Part shown: one piece after another, positions 1-8,128 of the stretch
How positions within the stretch are numbered: the stretch's first letter is position 1
How the letters are laid out: each line of letters starts with the position of its first letter
Assembly: GCA_964449305.1 (NCBI GenBank)
Contig: CAYUYM010000012.1
Span: forward strand, 1-40,912
Length of the DNA: 40,912 nt
Origin: CAYUYM01 sp964449305
GTDB taxonomy: Bacteria; Bacteroidota; Ignavibacteria; SZUA-365; CAYQST01
Direction of reading: 5' to 3'
The notes under the pieces: generated by a model
The model's database searches: none
The model's input: the letters and a program-made list of their open reading frames with translations, nothing else
What the model was told of the DNA's origin: nothing
Program-made: the position numbers and the translations under genes

Positions 1-509
1 GGCGGAATGGACTCCTCCTTTTCGAGACGCATTTCGATGATGTCGAAATCGTTGACCAGGCCCGACGCCCTCTCCTCCGGTGTCGCCTCCACATAGTACA
101 CGGTGACGCGGACGGTGCGCATGTTGCCCGGAGCGCGGCGGTTGGCGACCGGGAAGGTGCCATCGAGGCGGAAGCCTTCGATGAGCCCCTGGTCGGCGGC
201 ACGCTTGAAGAGCTGGTCGACACGCTCATTGGTGTTGGTCAGCGTGAAGCCCTTCACCTGGGTGTAATCGTAGCCGGTGGTCACCGAGCGGGAACGGCGA
301 CGGAGTCCGCCACCGGAACCGCCGGACTTGTCATCGGCGGCTTCCTTGATGATCTGCTGCTTCTGGCGTGTTTCATTGTACTGGTTTTTCAGGTCGGTCT
401 GTTTGGCGCGCACCTCCGGATCCTGCTGCTGGGCCGTCGCGATGAGGGCGGTGACAAGCAGCACGAATACCGTCGCAACGGATCGCTGTGCCATGTGTGT
501 CCAACTCAT
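1..509 (-). CDS. Exported protein of unknown function in the gldN position (partial, C-terminus off the left edge)
   Basis: The reading frame is open from an ATG at 509 to the left edge, about 169 codons. A GAGGT ribosome-binding site lies 6 nt upstream of the ATG. The first ~25 residues form a signal peptide (arginine, then a hydrophobic run ending in ALIATAQQQ), so the product is exported. The visible mature part begins with a charged helix rich in K, Q and E, then a glycine/arginine-rich linker (about residues 58-72), then a mixed alpha/beta region. I do not recognise the family. It lies 57 nt downstream of a GldM-like gene and so occupies the place of gldN in the usual gldK-L-M-N order, which makes a periplasmic T9SS partner plausible. 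The visible part does not let me confirm GldN homology. Confidence 0.6.
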   Translation of the reverse strand, partial: MSWTHMAQRSVATVFVLLVTALIATAQQQDPEVRAKQTDLKNQYNETRQKQQIIKEAADDKSGGSGGGLRRRSRSVTTGYDYTQVKGFTLTNTNERVDQLFKRAADQGLIEGFRLDGTFPVANRRAPGNMRTVRVTVYYVEATPEERASGLVNDFDIIEMRLEKEESIP

Positions 510-566
510 GTATCTACCTCTTTTATGCTGATGTGTGTTGTTTCGGTTGGATGAATCGACCACGGC

Positions 567-2177
567 CTAGTTCTCCGGAGGATAGAGCGTGACATTGTAG
601 GTCTTGTCCAGCTCTCCGCACCGGATGCGGATGGTGGCATCCGTGCCGTCCTTCGAGACACGCCCCTTGAGCGTGAACCGGACACTCGTCTGCCCGCTGC
701 CGTCTGCGCGAAGGTTGTCGATCGGTGCGAAATTGTCGAGGAGATCCTTTCCGTCGGCCTCGACCTCGATGCGCAACTCATTGCGTGGGATGGGACGCAG
801 ATTCTGCACAACACACCGTCCGCACTTGTATGCCGTGAAGCGGAACTCCTGGTTGATGACGTACTCACCCTTGTTTTCAAAGGATGCGGAGAGGCGCGTC
901 GACGGCTTCAACACGGTAAGTTCATATTCCGAGGGGCTGAGGTTGGTCCCGGTGGAATCCGTGTAATATTTGAAGTCACGATTTTCATAATACATTTTCA
1001 GGCGAAGCGGTTTGCCGAGGGCATCCTCGGGGATCTTGAACTTCGCAATGTTGTTGTTGGCCTGTGCCACCTGCTTGCCGTCGAGTTCCAGCACCCAGCT
1101 GTACTTGTCGAGTTCCTCGAGGCCCTGCACATTGAACGGGAACTCGAAGGTCTCACCGATGAAGGCGGCAGGTCGCGGGTAGCGCATGAGCAATGGTTTC
1201 TTCACAATGACCTTGAACGTCTGCGGCTGGGCCTGGCTCAATGCACCTGCGCCGCGATTGTCGGACCCGGACACGGTCACGTCCACCTCACGCGGTTCGT
1301 TGAATGACGACTGCCATACCCATGGGGCCTTGGGATCGGCCGGCCTGGGCACGTTGCCGACAGTGGCCGGCATGTTGTTCACCTTTTCAAGCTCGGGGCC
1401 CTGGACGTGGATCACATTGGTGACGGGGAAACCGACGGCGGTGACCACTTCACGCTTGCCAGGGCGGAGCACGAGCTGGCCGCCCTGCTCCTTGTTGATG
1501 ACCTGCACCTTGAATGCCGAGGAGAGTTCCTTGCTGCGTCCGACGAAGTAATCGATGGACGTGCCCTTGATGCCCTCATCGGAATCGATGGCGCGCTGGA
1601 TCTCCGACGGGGAGAACTCGAGGTTGCCGACCTTGATCTTCTCGTTCGACTCAATGTCGGCGCTCACTGCGATGCGGTTGGTGCCGGCGGTGACGTTGAA
1701 TTCGAAGAGCCCGGCGCCCTTGTCCGCCTTCCAGCGGAGCTTGTATTTCTTGTTGCCCTTGGTGCTTTCCTTGGGCGTCGCCTCCAGATCCAGATCACGC
1801 CAGATCGGCGAGATAGTGGAATCCGTGTTGTCACCCATCTGCTGGATGGTCTCCACAAGGATGGCGTCCTTCATGATTTCGATTTTCGGCGGAACCGTGA
1901 CGGAATCCTTGTCGCCCAGCCCCTTCACGGTGATGGTGAAGTACTTCGTTTCACCGACGTACATCTGGTTCTCCGCTGCCGGTGCAACTGCAGGCAGGTT
2001 TTTCAGGAGTTCCAGAATGATGGCGTTGTTCTTGCGTTCCAGTTCGATCTGCTGCCGCATGAAGCCCTCTTCGGCATCGTCACGTTCCACGATGACGATG
2101 AGGAGCTCGCAGATGACAGCCAGATACAGGAAGAAGTAAACCTGATATTTTTTGTAATGTCCTTCGTGACCGGCCAT
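567..2177 (-). CDS. gldM: GldM/PorM-like type IX secretion protein (third paralogue)
   Basis: 536 aa; the ATG is preceded by GGAGGT at 9 nt. One N-terminal transmembrane helix (about residues 12-30) is followed by a long periplasmic region of Ig-like domains, the GldM/PorM layout. The helix carries Glu24 at its centre and Glu31 at its periplasmic end. In GldM the transmembrane glutamate is part of the proton-driven motor formed with GldL. Repeated YxGE...GL...YxW segments are shared with the two other GldM-like proteins at 3353-4849 and 5009-6493, and the N-terminal 35 residues are nearly identical to the former. A CGxC pair (Cys452/Cys455) lies in the last domain. A GldL-like gene is 51 nt upstream, which supports the assignment. 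The family call rests on layout, context and motif comparison from memory, not on a profile search. Confidence 0.6.
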   Translation of the reverse strand: MAGHEGHYKKYQVYFFLYLAVICELLIVIVERDDAEEGFMRQQIELERKNNAIILELLKNLPAVAPAAENQMYVGETKYFTITVKGLGDKDSVTVPPKIEIMKDAILVETIQQMGDNTDSTISPIWRDLDLEATPKESTKGNKKYKLRWKADKGAGLFEFNVTAGTNRIAVSADIESNEKIKVGNLEFSPSEIQRAIDSDEGIKGTSIDYFVGRSKELSSAFKVQVINKEQGGQLVLRPGKREVVTAVGFPVTNVIHVQGPELEKVNNMPATVGNVPRPADPKAPWVWQSSFNEPREVDVTVSGSDNRGAGALSQAQPQTFKVIVKKPLLMRYPRPAAFIGETFEFPFNVQGLEELDKYSWVLELDGKQVAQANNNIAKFKIPEDALGKPLRLKMYYENRDFKYYTDSTGTNLSPSEYELTVLKPSTRLSASFENKGEYVINQEFRFTAYKCGRCVVQNLRPIPRNELRIEVEADGKDLLDNFAPIDNLRADGSGQTSVRFTLKGRVSKDGTDATIRIRCGELDKTYNVTLYPPEN

Positions 2178-2228
2178 GATGTTCGTACCTCCAATAAAAG
2201 CGGTGGATAAAAGGTGTGCTTTGTTGGA

Positions 2229-3026
2229 TTAACGGAGGTTGACTTCTTTTTGCACGGTGTTGGCCAGGTCTTCTTCGAGTGCCTTCAGCTTGGCCTGAAC
2301 CTCGGAGAGCGAGAGCTGCTTGCCGGGCAGGGCCTTGCCGTCTTCGTCCTCATCGGCAGGCTCGGGCTCGTACCACTGCGTCACAGCGAGGAGCACCAGC
2401 ACCGACACTTCGATGAGGATGGCGAGGATGATCATGGTCGGCTGGTGGGCCACCATGAACTTGATGCCACGGAAACCGATGTTGGCGATAAGGAAGGCGG
2501 TTCCGAGGAATGCGACGGCGGTCACGTTGTTCTTGTAATGCGGGATGAAATCGTTGATCATCCACATGGCGAATGGACCATGGTCGCCGCCCTTCACCTT
2601 GTTCTTCTTGTTTTCCGACAGCTTCTTCAGGCACTTGCCAAAGCTCGATCCACCCATGAGGCTGCCCACGACGGCATGCAGGGCGCCGCCGAAGATCATG
2701 CCGACAGGCGAGAAGAACAGAAGAATGATGAGAAGGAAGGTGAGACCGATGAGAATCAGATACCCGTTCAGGATGAACACCGACATACCAGTTTTGTAGA
2801 CAATTTCCCCGAAGGTCCCGGTGCCGGGCCTCAGCATCGTCAATTCCTCCTGTGTCGCCATGCTGAGATCCCTGTTGGATGTGGCAAGGAAGTTCTTGAA
2901 CTCCTGCAGTGTCATCGATTCCGCCTTGCCGACTTCGGCGTGGCTTTTCTGCGGGAGCAGGGTCGCGAAGCTGACCAGCATGATCAAACAAAGCAGGCTG
3001 CTGCGAAGCATTGCTTTCGTAAACAT
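2229..3026 (-). CDS. gldL: GldL-like inner-membrane motor protein with intact intramembrane glutamates
   Basis: 265 aa from the ATG at 3026, which has AGGAGG 9 nt upstream; a longer open frame reaches 3176 but has no comparable site. Residues 1-30 are a signal-peptide-like or first membrane segment, followed by a soluble stretch and hydrophobic spans at about 80-125. The C-terminal part reads like GldL: a span (about 169-191), a second span containing Glu206 in LIEVSVLVLLAV, an E-P sequence at 220-221 right after it, then an acidic linker and a coiled-coil tail (about 237-262). In Flavobacterium GldL the matching features are the intramembrane Glu of TEAAIF and the following FEPVE. The ~165-residue N-terminal extension is unusual for GldL. 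It lies just upstream of a GldM-like gene, the expected GldLM pairing. Its 5' leader is long and holds a dyad. Confidence 0.55.
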   Translation of the reverse strand: MFTKAMLRSSLLCLIMLVSFATLLPQKSHAEVGKAESMTLQEFKNFLATSNRDLSMATQEELTMLRPGTGTFGEIVYKTGMSVFILNGYLILIGLTFLLIILLFFSPVGMIFGGALHAVVGSLMGGSSFGKCLKKLSENKKNKVKGGDHGPFAMWMINDFIPHYKNNVTAVAFLGTAFLIANIGFRGIKFMVAHQPTMIILAILIEVSVLVLLAVTQWYEPEPADEDEDGKALPGKQLSLSEVQAKLKALEEDLANTVQKEVNLR

Positions 3027-3164
3027 GGTTAAAACCCTCCTGAACTGGTACGCTGGGAGTGAGCTCCCGGCGCGTATGAATGAAAACAGGTGTGTGTATT
3101 GCTCAAGGGAAAAGCGGTGAGGTGGGAGGCAGGCTGGAGCATGAAAATCGCATGGGGATGGATT

Positions 3165-3200
3165 GATATGTCGCAAGTTGAGACATATCGTCCAAACGTA
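3165..3200 (-). promoter_or_regulatory. Putative promoter -7 box with adjacent operator-like dyad in front of the GldL-like gene
   Basis: Reading the minus strand, TACGTTTG (3200-3193) fits the Bacteroidetes TAnnTTTG -7 box, with a weak TTGG element about 15 nt further upstream. Immediately downstream is a near-perfect dyad: GATATGTC (3165-3172) and GACATATC (3182-3189), with an inner CAA/TTG pair, giving a 25-bp palindrome with one mismatch around a central base. The dyad would overlap the transcription start, the usual place for a repressor site. If transcription starts near 3186, the mRNA leader is about 160 nt. The rest of the 326-bp gap 3027-3352 shows nothing else convincing apart from a weak hairpin and a T8 run near 3240-3275. 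Confidence 0.45.
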
Positions 3201-3352
3201 CGAAAATTCACGATTCCAACCTTACAGCAACGTAAGAAATCCGAAAAAAAACTCCGGTATGCGGACCCTGGAAGGGCCCGTGCACCTGCAGAAGCGGGCG
3301 TCATGTGCGGGGTGATATGATGGGTGTGCATCGTCATGTGGGGCGGCCGGCC

Positions 3353-4849
3353 TCAGTCCTTCACCAGGATGATGTCGTAGTGAAACGTCCTTCCGGCAAC
3401 GCGCAATTCGACCACGGCGTTGACCTCGTTGCGGAGGTTCGGCGCCTTGAGTCGGAAGCTGACCAGCGTACCGTTGTCACCGGGCTGGATGCGGAGCTCT
3501 TCGAGGATGTCGCGGCCGTTCTCCGTCTCCGCAATCACGCGGATCTCGTTTGCCGGGATGGCGCGTCGATTCATCTGCGTGCAGTTCCCGCAGGTGATGA
3601 AGTGGAAGCGGAACTCCTGGCCGTTCGGGTATTCGCCGTCGTTCTTGAGCGGCTCGCTGATGACGCGCAGCGGCGGCGTGGCAACGGCGATGTGAAAGGT
3701 GGAGGCGCCGATATCCTCCCCCCCCGGGATCAGCACCGGGTATTCACGGTTGGCATAGGTCGCCTGAATGGTCGCCGTCGCCCCGGCGGCGTCCTGCGGG
3801 ACGACGAAATCAACACGCGGCGAGGTTCCGGTGAAGGTCCGCCCCGCGACGGACACGGTCCAGGCATAGAGGGATGCAACTTCGAGGCCGGCGACATTGA
3901 TGTTCATTGTGACGCTTTCGCCGGCGTAAAGCTTCTCGGGCATGGGCTTCGCCATCACGGGCCTGCGCACATCGACCGTGAACTCCCGTGTCGCGGCATT
4001 GCCCGACTTGTCAGCGGCGCGGACAGTGACGCGCTGCTGTCCTGCATGGTTGAAGGTGCCAGACCACGTCGTCCCATCCTTGGCGCGCAGCACCGTCCCG
4101 GCGGTGGTGCTCACGCCGGTCACCGATTCGGCCGCGGTGCCTTCCACAGGCACAAGCTGCGACACGGGGAAGCCCGCCGCAGTGACGAGCGTCTGCATCT
4201 CGGCGATGGCGACACGCCCCTTGTCCACCACGTCGATCACGAAGCTGTTGTCCTGCGTGTTGATGGATCCGAGAAGCACGGGATCGATGGGCCCGACGAT
4301 GGCTTCGAGGCGTCCGCGATCGAACATGAGCGGCCCCACCTTCACCGAGTCGTTGCGGATGGTGACCTTGTTCGTCTGGGCGTCGACGGTGAAGCGGAAC
4401 CTCCCCGTCCCCTTCGAGGCGACCCAGCGGAAAGTGTACTCGTTGGCGGAACGCGCCCACAGACGCGAGCCATTGTCGTCGGGTCGGCCCACCTCCATGA
4501 TGCTGTCCACCACGGCGCCATTGCTGTTGTCGGCGTTAAGGCGATGGATGAGCACGCGGGGGGCGCGGACCACCTGGTCCTTTTCCCCCAGCCCCTGGAA
4601 GGTCATGGAAAACACCTTCTCGTCCCCTACGTACATGGTGTTGTCCGCAGCTCCCGAGAGGTTGGGAGGATAGTGAACGAACTCGTTGAAGATCCGTTCG
4701 ATGATGGTTTTGAGATCGCTGATCGCCCGGAGGTTTTCCGCCTCGGCATCGTCGCGTTCAACGATGACGATGAGCAGCTCGCAGATGACTGCGAGATAGA
4801 GAAAGAAGTAGACCTGGTACTTCTTCGCGGAGGATGCGTGTACAGACAT
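3353..4849 (-). CDS. GldM/PorM-like protein (second paralogue)
   Basis: 498 aa; the ATG has AAGGAG 7 nt upstream. The N-terminus is almost identical to the paralogue at 567-2177 (KKYQVYFFLYLAVICELL), including transmembrane Glu24 and Glu31, so it looks motor-competent. The periplasmic part again shows Ig-like segments with YxGE...GL...YxW patterns and ends with a domain carrying CGxC at Cys420/Cys423. Outside the N-terminus the two proteins have diverged clearly, which argues for an old duplication with specialisation. It has no GldL-like partner directly upstream. The preceding gene, 159 nt away, is another GldM-like protein, and the GldL-like gene follows 326 nt downstream. It may form mixed GldM assemblies or a separate periplasmic shaft; this is inference. 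Confidence 0.6.
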   Translation of the reverse strand: MSVHASSAKKYQVYFFLYLAVICELLIVIVERDDAEAENLRAISDLKTIIERIFNEFVHYPPNLSGAADNTMYVGDEKVFSMTFQGLGEKDQVVRAPRVLIHRLNADNSNGAVVDSIMEVGRPDDNGSRLWARSANEYTFRWVASKGTGRFRFTVDAQTNKVTIRNDSVKVGPLMFDRGRLEAIVGPIDPVLLGSINTQDNSFVIDVVDKGRVAIAEMQTLVTAAGFPVSQLVPVEGTAAESVTGVSTTAGTVLRAKDGTTWSGTFNHAGQQRVTVRAADKSGNAATREFTVDVRRPVMAKPMPEKLYAGESVTMNINVAGLEVASLYAWTVSVAGRTFTGTSPRVDFVVPQDAAGATATIQATYANREYPVLIPGGEDIGASTFHIAVATPPLRVISEPLKNDGEYPNGQEFRFHFITCGNCTQMNRRAIPANEIRVIAETENGRDILEELRIQPGDNGTLVSFRLKAPNLRNEVNAVVELRVAGRTFHYDIILVKD

Positions 4850-5008
4850 GGCGATGCTCCTTGTATTGGTGGATGTGTGATCAGTGCCGCACCAAAACGC
4901 GTAGCATTTCTTTCATTCGTCCGCATGCCGTGGGAAGGTGAAACAACCAGTGCTGTAGCAGTCAATCGAATAGGGACCTCCGGGTGATGGATGATTCGTG
5001 TGCAGGTG

Positions 5009-6493
5009 CTAATCCATGCGGAAACGAACCGTGCGTGTCAGCACGGCCTCGCCGCAGGTGATGACGAGTTCGATGGTTTCGCCTTTGACCATGTCCCCAT
5101 TCTCGAGGTTGAAGGCGAAGAGTCCGTTGCGGACCATGGCGAGTTCGACGCGCAGGTTGGCGCCGTTGCTGCGCATGGCCTGGACGTGGATCTGGTCCAG
5201 GTCCTTGACGGGAGCGGCCAGAAGGTACTTCGGATCGGACCAGCGGGCCGCGGTGAAGGTGAACACCGTCCGCCACGAGGGATCGGGTGGCGGGGTGAAC
5301 ACGATGTGCATGGGTGGTTCGACCACGGGAATGGCAAACTCGGAGCGGCCTGATGTGTGACGCACCGGATCGCGCCAGGGATAGAGCGACCCATGGCAGG
5401 TGGCACGGAGGCGGATCGTGCGGCCGCCATAGTCCGATGGGATGCGCATGGAGACGATGGATCCCTTCCCCATCGTGTTGTCGATGGACCAGGCATAGGA
5501 TGCAGGATCATCGAGGCCGCGCACGCGGACAGAGAAGGAAGCCTCCTCACCGGCGTAGAGGACGGAGGGGACGGACTGTTCGAGCACCGGTGCCACGGCG
5601 TTGACGACGAACGAGGTGCGGGCATGATCCCTGCCACCGGCGCCGCGATCGATGGCGGCGTCGATGACCACCGTGTCCGTGGTGAGCCGTGGTGTGCCGC
5701 GCCACCGGACGGTGGATTCACGGAGGTCGGCCCCGGCGGGCTCCAGGACGCCCCCCCCGCGCACGATGCGGAAGGTGGGCTTCTTCCAGCCGAGGTTGGT
5801 CACCAACGTTGTGGAGGTTTCGAAACCGATGGCGCCGACGAGCACCGGTTGCGATGCCTGCACCATGAGCGGTTCACCCGTTGTGGGATTCGTGACAGAG
5901 GTGTCGCGGACGATGGCCGTCAATGTATCGTGGGTGGTCTCGAGCCGGTCGATGAGCGTGTCGGGCACGAGATCCGTGGTGAAGCTGATGCCGCGGTAGG
6001 TTCTGCTGCCGCCCGCCATTCCATGGACGCGCCGGGTTTTTCCCATGAAGGCGATCCTGTAGACGCCGGTTTTCCTGATCGAGCAGGTGAAGGGCACCGA
6101 GGCCATTCTTCCGTCGGGATCGTCGGCACCGCGCATGGGACCGATGGTCACGATCGGGTCGAAGCGCACGGTGTCGTTGCGCGTATGGGAGATGGAGGTG
6201 ACGGTCACACTGTCCTCCACCGTGATATCATGGATGATGAGTCGGGATGAAAAATCCTGCGGGCCTCGGCGGGTCTCGCCAGTCTGATCGTCGGCATCCA
6301 CATACCAGAACAATGTGTCGGCATCGAATTCCATCCGCGCAGGCGGGAGGAAGGTTCGGGCGATGTCATATGCCTTCTGTTCGATGTCATTGCTGGTCTT
6401 GGATCGTTGATGCGTGATGACGACAAAGCCGAGGATGGCGGTCAGGTAGAGGATGAAGAACACATCGAAGCGCCGACGCCGTTTCACGGTCAC
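5009..6493 (-). CDS. Divergent GldM-like protein lacking the transmembrane glutamates (first paralogue)
   Basis: 494 aa; its ATG overlaps the stop codon of the upstream GldL-like gene by 4 nt (ATGA, 6490-6493), so the two are translationally coupled. The N-terminal helix (about residues 9-27) aligns without gaps to the other two GldM-like proteins (FFxLYL core), but the two glutamates become Gly22 and Gln29. The shared periplasmic YAGE...GL...YAW domain is present at about residues 310-345. The C-terminal domain lacks the CGxC pair found in both paralogues. The protein therefore keeps the fold and the pairing with a GldL-like partner while losing residues thought to matter for proton coupling. 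It could be a structural or regulatory subunit rather than a motor. Confidence 0.55.
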   Translation of the reverse strand: MTVKRRRRFDVFFILYLTAILGFVVITHQRSKTSNDIEQKAYDIARTFLPPARMEFDADTLFWYVDADDQTGETRRGPQDFSSRLIIHDITVEDSVTVTSISHTRNDTVRFDPIVTIGPMRGADDPDGRMASVPFTCSIRKTGVYRIAFMGKTRRVHGMAGGSRTYRGISFTTDLVPDTLIDRLETTHDTLTAIVRDTSVTNPTTGEPLMVQASQPVLVGAIGFETSTTLVTNLGWKKPTFRIVRGGGVLEPAGADLRESTVRWRGTPRLTTDTVVIDAAIDRGAGGRDHARTSFVVNAVAPVLEQSVPSVLYAGEEASFSVRVRGLDDPASYAWSIDNTMGKGSIVSMRIPSDYGGRTIRLRATCHGSLYPWRDPVRHTSGRSEFAIPVVEPPMHIVFTPPPDPSWRTVFTFTAARWSDPKYLLAAPVKDLDQIHVQAMRSNGANLRVELAMVRNGLFAFNLENGDMVKGETIELVITCGEAVLTRTVRFRMD

Positions 6494-7281
6494 CCGGGGA
6501 GCTTGGCATCGCTCTCCCCTTGTCCCGGTCGTGTGCGTGACAGGAATTCCTGCAGCTTGTCCGTGGAGTCGGCGGGGGCGTCGATCGGAGTGGAGGGATG
6601 CGGCACGCCCGGGGCGAAGTGCGTGCGGAGGTCGGCGAGGATGGTGTTGGTTTCCTGCAGGGTTTCAATGAACTGGGCCGTGCCGGCGGCGGTGATCTTG
6701 GCCTGGTTCTCGGTGAGCTTCGAGAGGAGGACGTCCTGGCGGAAGTCGGTCTGTGAGATGAGGCGGAAGAGGTCGGAGACGGCGTTGGTCATGTCGTGCA
6801 CGGCGCGGTTGAGTGCGATGAACTGGTTCTCGTTCATGCCCGCAGCCTCGGGCGACGCTGCGGCATCCTCCATGGGGCCGTAGGCGGTGACGATGGCGAG
6901 AAGGAGCAGAAAGAAGGCCTGCATGGCAAAGCCGGCGAGGGCGATGCGGAAGTCGTAGCCGGCGAGGTTGAGCCCGACACCGACAATGAGGAACACGGCC
7001 GAGACGTACACCCATCCCTGGATGGTGTTGTAGTAATAGCGGCTGAGCACTTCCTCGAGGAAAAGGCGTGTGCCAAAACGCCGTCCGAGGTGCGTCTCAA
7101 AGCGGAAGGAGCGGCCGTCGCTGAACTGCAGGTCGATGCCGCGTACGGCGAGCTTCCAGCAGTCGATCAGCGTCTGAAGCATGCGGGCATTGCGCAGGAG
7201 CCGGTCATTGAAGTACTCCCGATACAGCCGTCGCCCTTCCGGGATCTGGAGGCTGCGTAATGTGTCGACGGGAGTGATCAT
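6490..7281 (-). CDS. GldL-like membrane protein lacking the intramembrane glutamate
   Basis: 263 aa from the ATG at 7281; a TTG 60 nt further upstream could extend it, but neither has a strong ribosome-binding site. A cytoplasmic N-terminal region (about 1-88) precedes two transmembrane helices at about 90-108 and 113-134, separated by a short GYDF turn. A long helical, probably coiled-coil, region follows (about 145-235), then a charged tail. Two spans plus a cytoplasmic coiled coil is the GldL layout. The second span reads FAMQAFFLLLLAIV then TAYGPME: Gln121 stands where GldL has its key glutamate, and Gly replaces the second one. It is first in the minus-strand operon and coupled by ATGA to a GldM-like gene that has lost its own transmembrane glutamates. 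The assignment is by pattern and context. Confidence 0.5.
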   Translation of the reverse strand: MITPVDTLRSLQIPEGRRLYREYFNDRLLRNARMLQTLIDCWKLAVRGIDLQFSDGRSFRFETHLGRRFGTRLFLEEVLSRYYYNTIQGWVYVSAVFLIVGVGLNLAGYDFRIALAGFAMQAFFLLLLAIVTAYGPMEDAAASPEAAGMNENQFIALNRAVHDMTNAVSDLFRLISQTDFRQDVLLSKLTENQAKITAAGTAQFIETLQETNTILADLRTHFAPGVPHPSTPIDAPADSTDKLQEFLSRTRPGQGESDAKLPG

Positions 7282-7414
7282 GATTGAGCCTGTGTTTCTG
7301 GGATGCTCGGCATCGGTGAACCACAATAAAGGCCACCACAATCATGCCAGAAAACCCCGCCTTGAATTGGAGGAGGTTACGGAAGCGCCCCACCATCAGG
7401 ACGGAAAGCCCGGG

Positions 7415-7449
7415 GTGAAAAATTTTCACACCATGTGAGGATATTTCAC
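7415..7449. promoter_or_regulatory. Two tandem 15-bp dyads upstream of the gldL-like operon (putative operators)
   Basis: GTGAAAAATTTTCAC (7415-7429) and GTGAGGATATTTCAC (7435-7449) are two palindromic sites whose centres are 20 bp apart, about two helical turns, so they face the same side of the DNA. Both share the form TGAR-N5-TTCA with the dyad inside the promoter region of the adjacent TetR-family gene (8139-8151). They lie between the TetR stop codon (7494) and the first gldL-like gene (start 7281), about 135-170 nt upstream of that start. No convincing -7 box is visible here. Confidence 0.5.
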
Positions 7450-7493
7450 TTGCATGGACTGGTGGACACAGGCGGTTGCACCTTGGATTTCCC

Positions 7494-8117
7494 TCACCGG
7501 ACAATGTCGTGCAGCATGTCAAGGGCGCTGTTCATCAGATCTCCGATGCTCCCGGCGGCCTCCTCGGCGTGGATGAGCCGGCTGCGGATGTGGAGCGAGG
7601 CGATGCCATGCATGGCGCTCCACAGGAACACCGCCACATCGAGGACAGTACGGCCGTGGAAGCATCCGACCTCCGCACACTGCCGGACGTTGGTCAGCAG
7701 AAGCTCGAAGGCCTGCCTCCCGCAATCGGCGCTCCGGTGGCGCGAGACGACCCCCGCCGACACGCGGGCGATGAACATGAGGTCGTAGTATTCCGGATTG
7801 TCGAAGGCGAAGCTCAGGTACGCCCGGCCGTGCGCCAGCAGCCGTTCGCGGGGGTCGGCGATGTTCTGCACCAGCATCTGATGCGCCAGCAGCTCCCGGA
7901 AGCCCCGGCAGTGCAGCTCGTGGATGATCTCGTCCTTGTCCCGGAAATACAGGTAGATGGTTGCCGGGCTGTACTCGATCCGCTCGGCGATCCTGCGGAT
8001 CGAGACGTGCTCGTTGCCCAGCTCCACATGAAGTTGCATGGCGACATCGAGAATCCGCTGCTTCATTTCCTGCCGCTCCTTTTCTCGTCGCTCCACCCGG
8101 CCCATGCGCACCTCCAC
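7494..8117 (-). CDS. TetR/AcrR-family transcriptional regulator
   Basis: 207 aa from a GTG at 8117 with AAGGA 7 nt upstream; an in-frame ATG at 8105 with GGAGGT only 4 nt away is an alternative start. Residues ~15-65 form the TetR N-terminal DNA-binding domain: an RILDVAMQL helix, then VSIRRIAERI and the recognition helix with SPATIYLYFRDKDEII, a classic TetR signature. The C-terminal part (about 85-200) has PEYYDLMF and LWSAMHGIASL, as in TetR proteins with the WHG-type ligand-binding domain. It acts as a dimeric cytoplasmic repressor or activator responding to an unknown ligand. It probably binds the dyad in its own promoter (8129-8160). Matching dyads in front of the gldL-like operon suggest that it also controls secretion genes; that is inference. 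Confidence 0.9.
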   Translation of the reverse strand: MEVRMGRVERREKERQEMKQRILDVAMQLHVELGNEHVSIRRIAERIEYSPATIYLYFRDKDEIIHELHCRGFRELLAHQMLVQNIADPRERLLAHGRAYLSFAFDNPEYYDLMFIARVSAGVVSRHRSADCGRQAFELLLTNVRQCAEVGCFHGRTVLDVAVFLWSAMHGIASLHIRSRLIHAEEAAGSIGDLMNSALDMLHDIVR

Positions 8118-8128
8118 TGCTGTGTCCT

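Noticed and set aside
3240..3275. Rho-independent terminator for the second GldM-like gene
   Set aside because: A T8 run on the minus strand exists, but the only nearby stem (GGGCCC/GGGTCC) is 12 nt away and short, so it does not form a standard terminator.
3305..4987. A 560-codon plus-strand frame opposite the second GldM-like gene
   Set aside because: Composition is typical of an antisense shadow, and the minus-strand protein has two close paralogues in the window.
7205..7522. Possible small membrane protein on the minus strand upstream of the first gldL-like gene
   Set aside because: A hydrophobic stretch is present, but it overlaps the tandem dyads, the TetR gene end and the gldL-like start in another frame, and has no clear start site.
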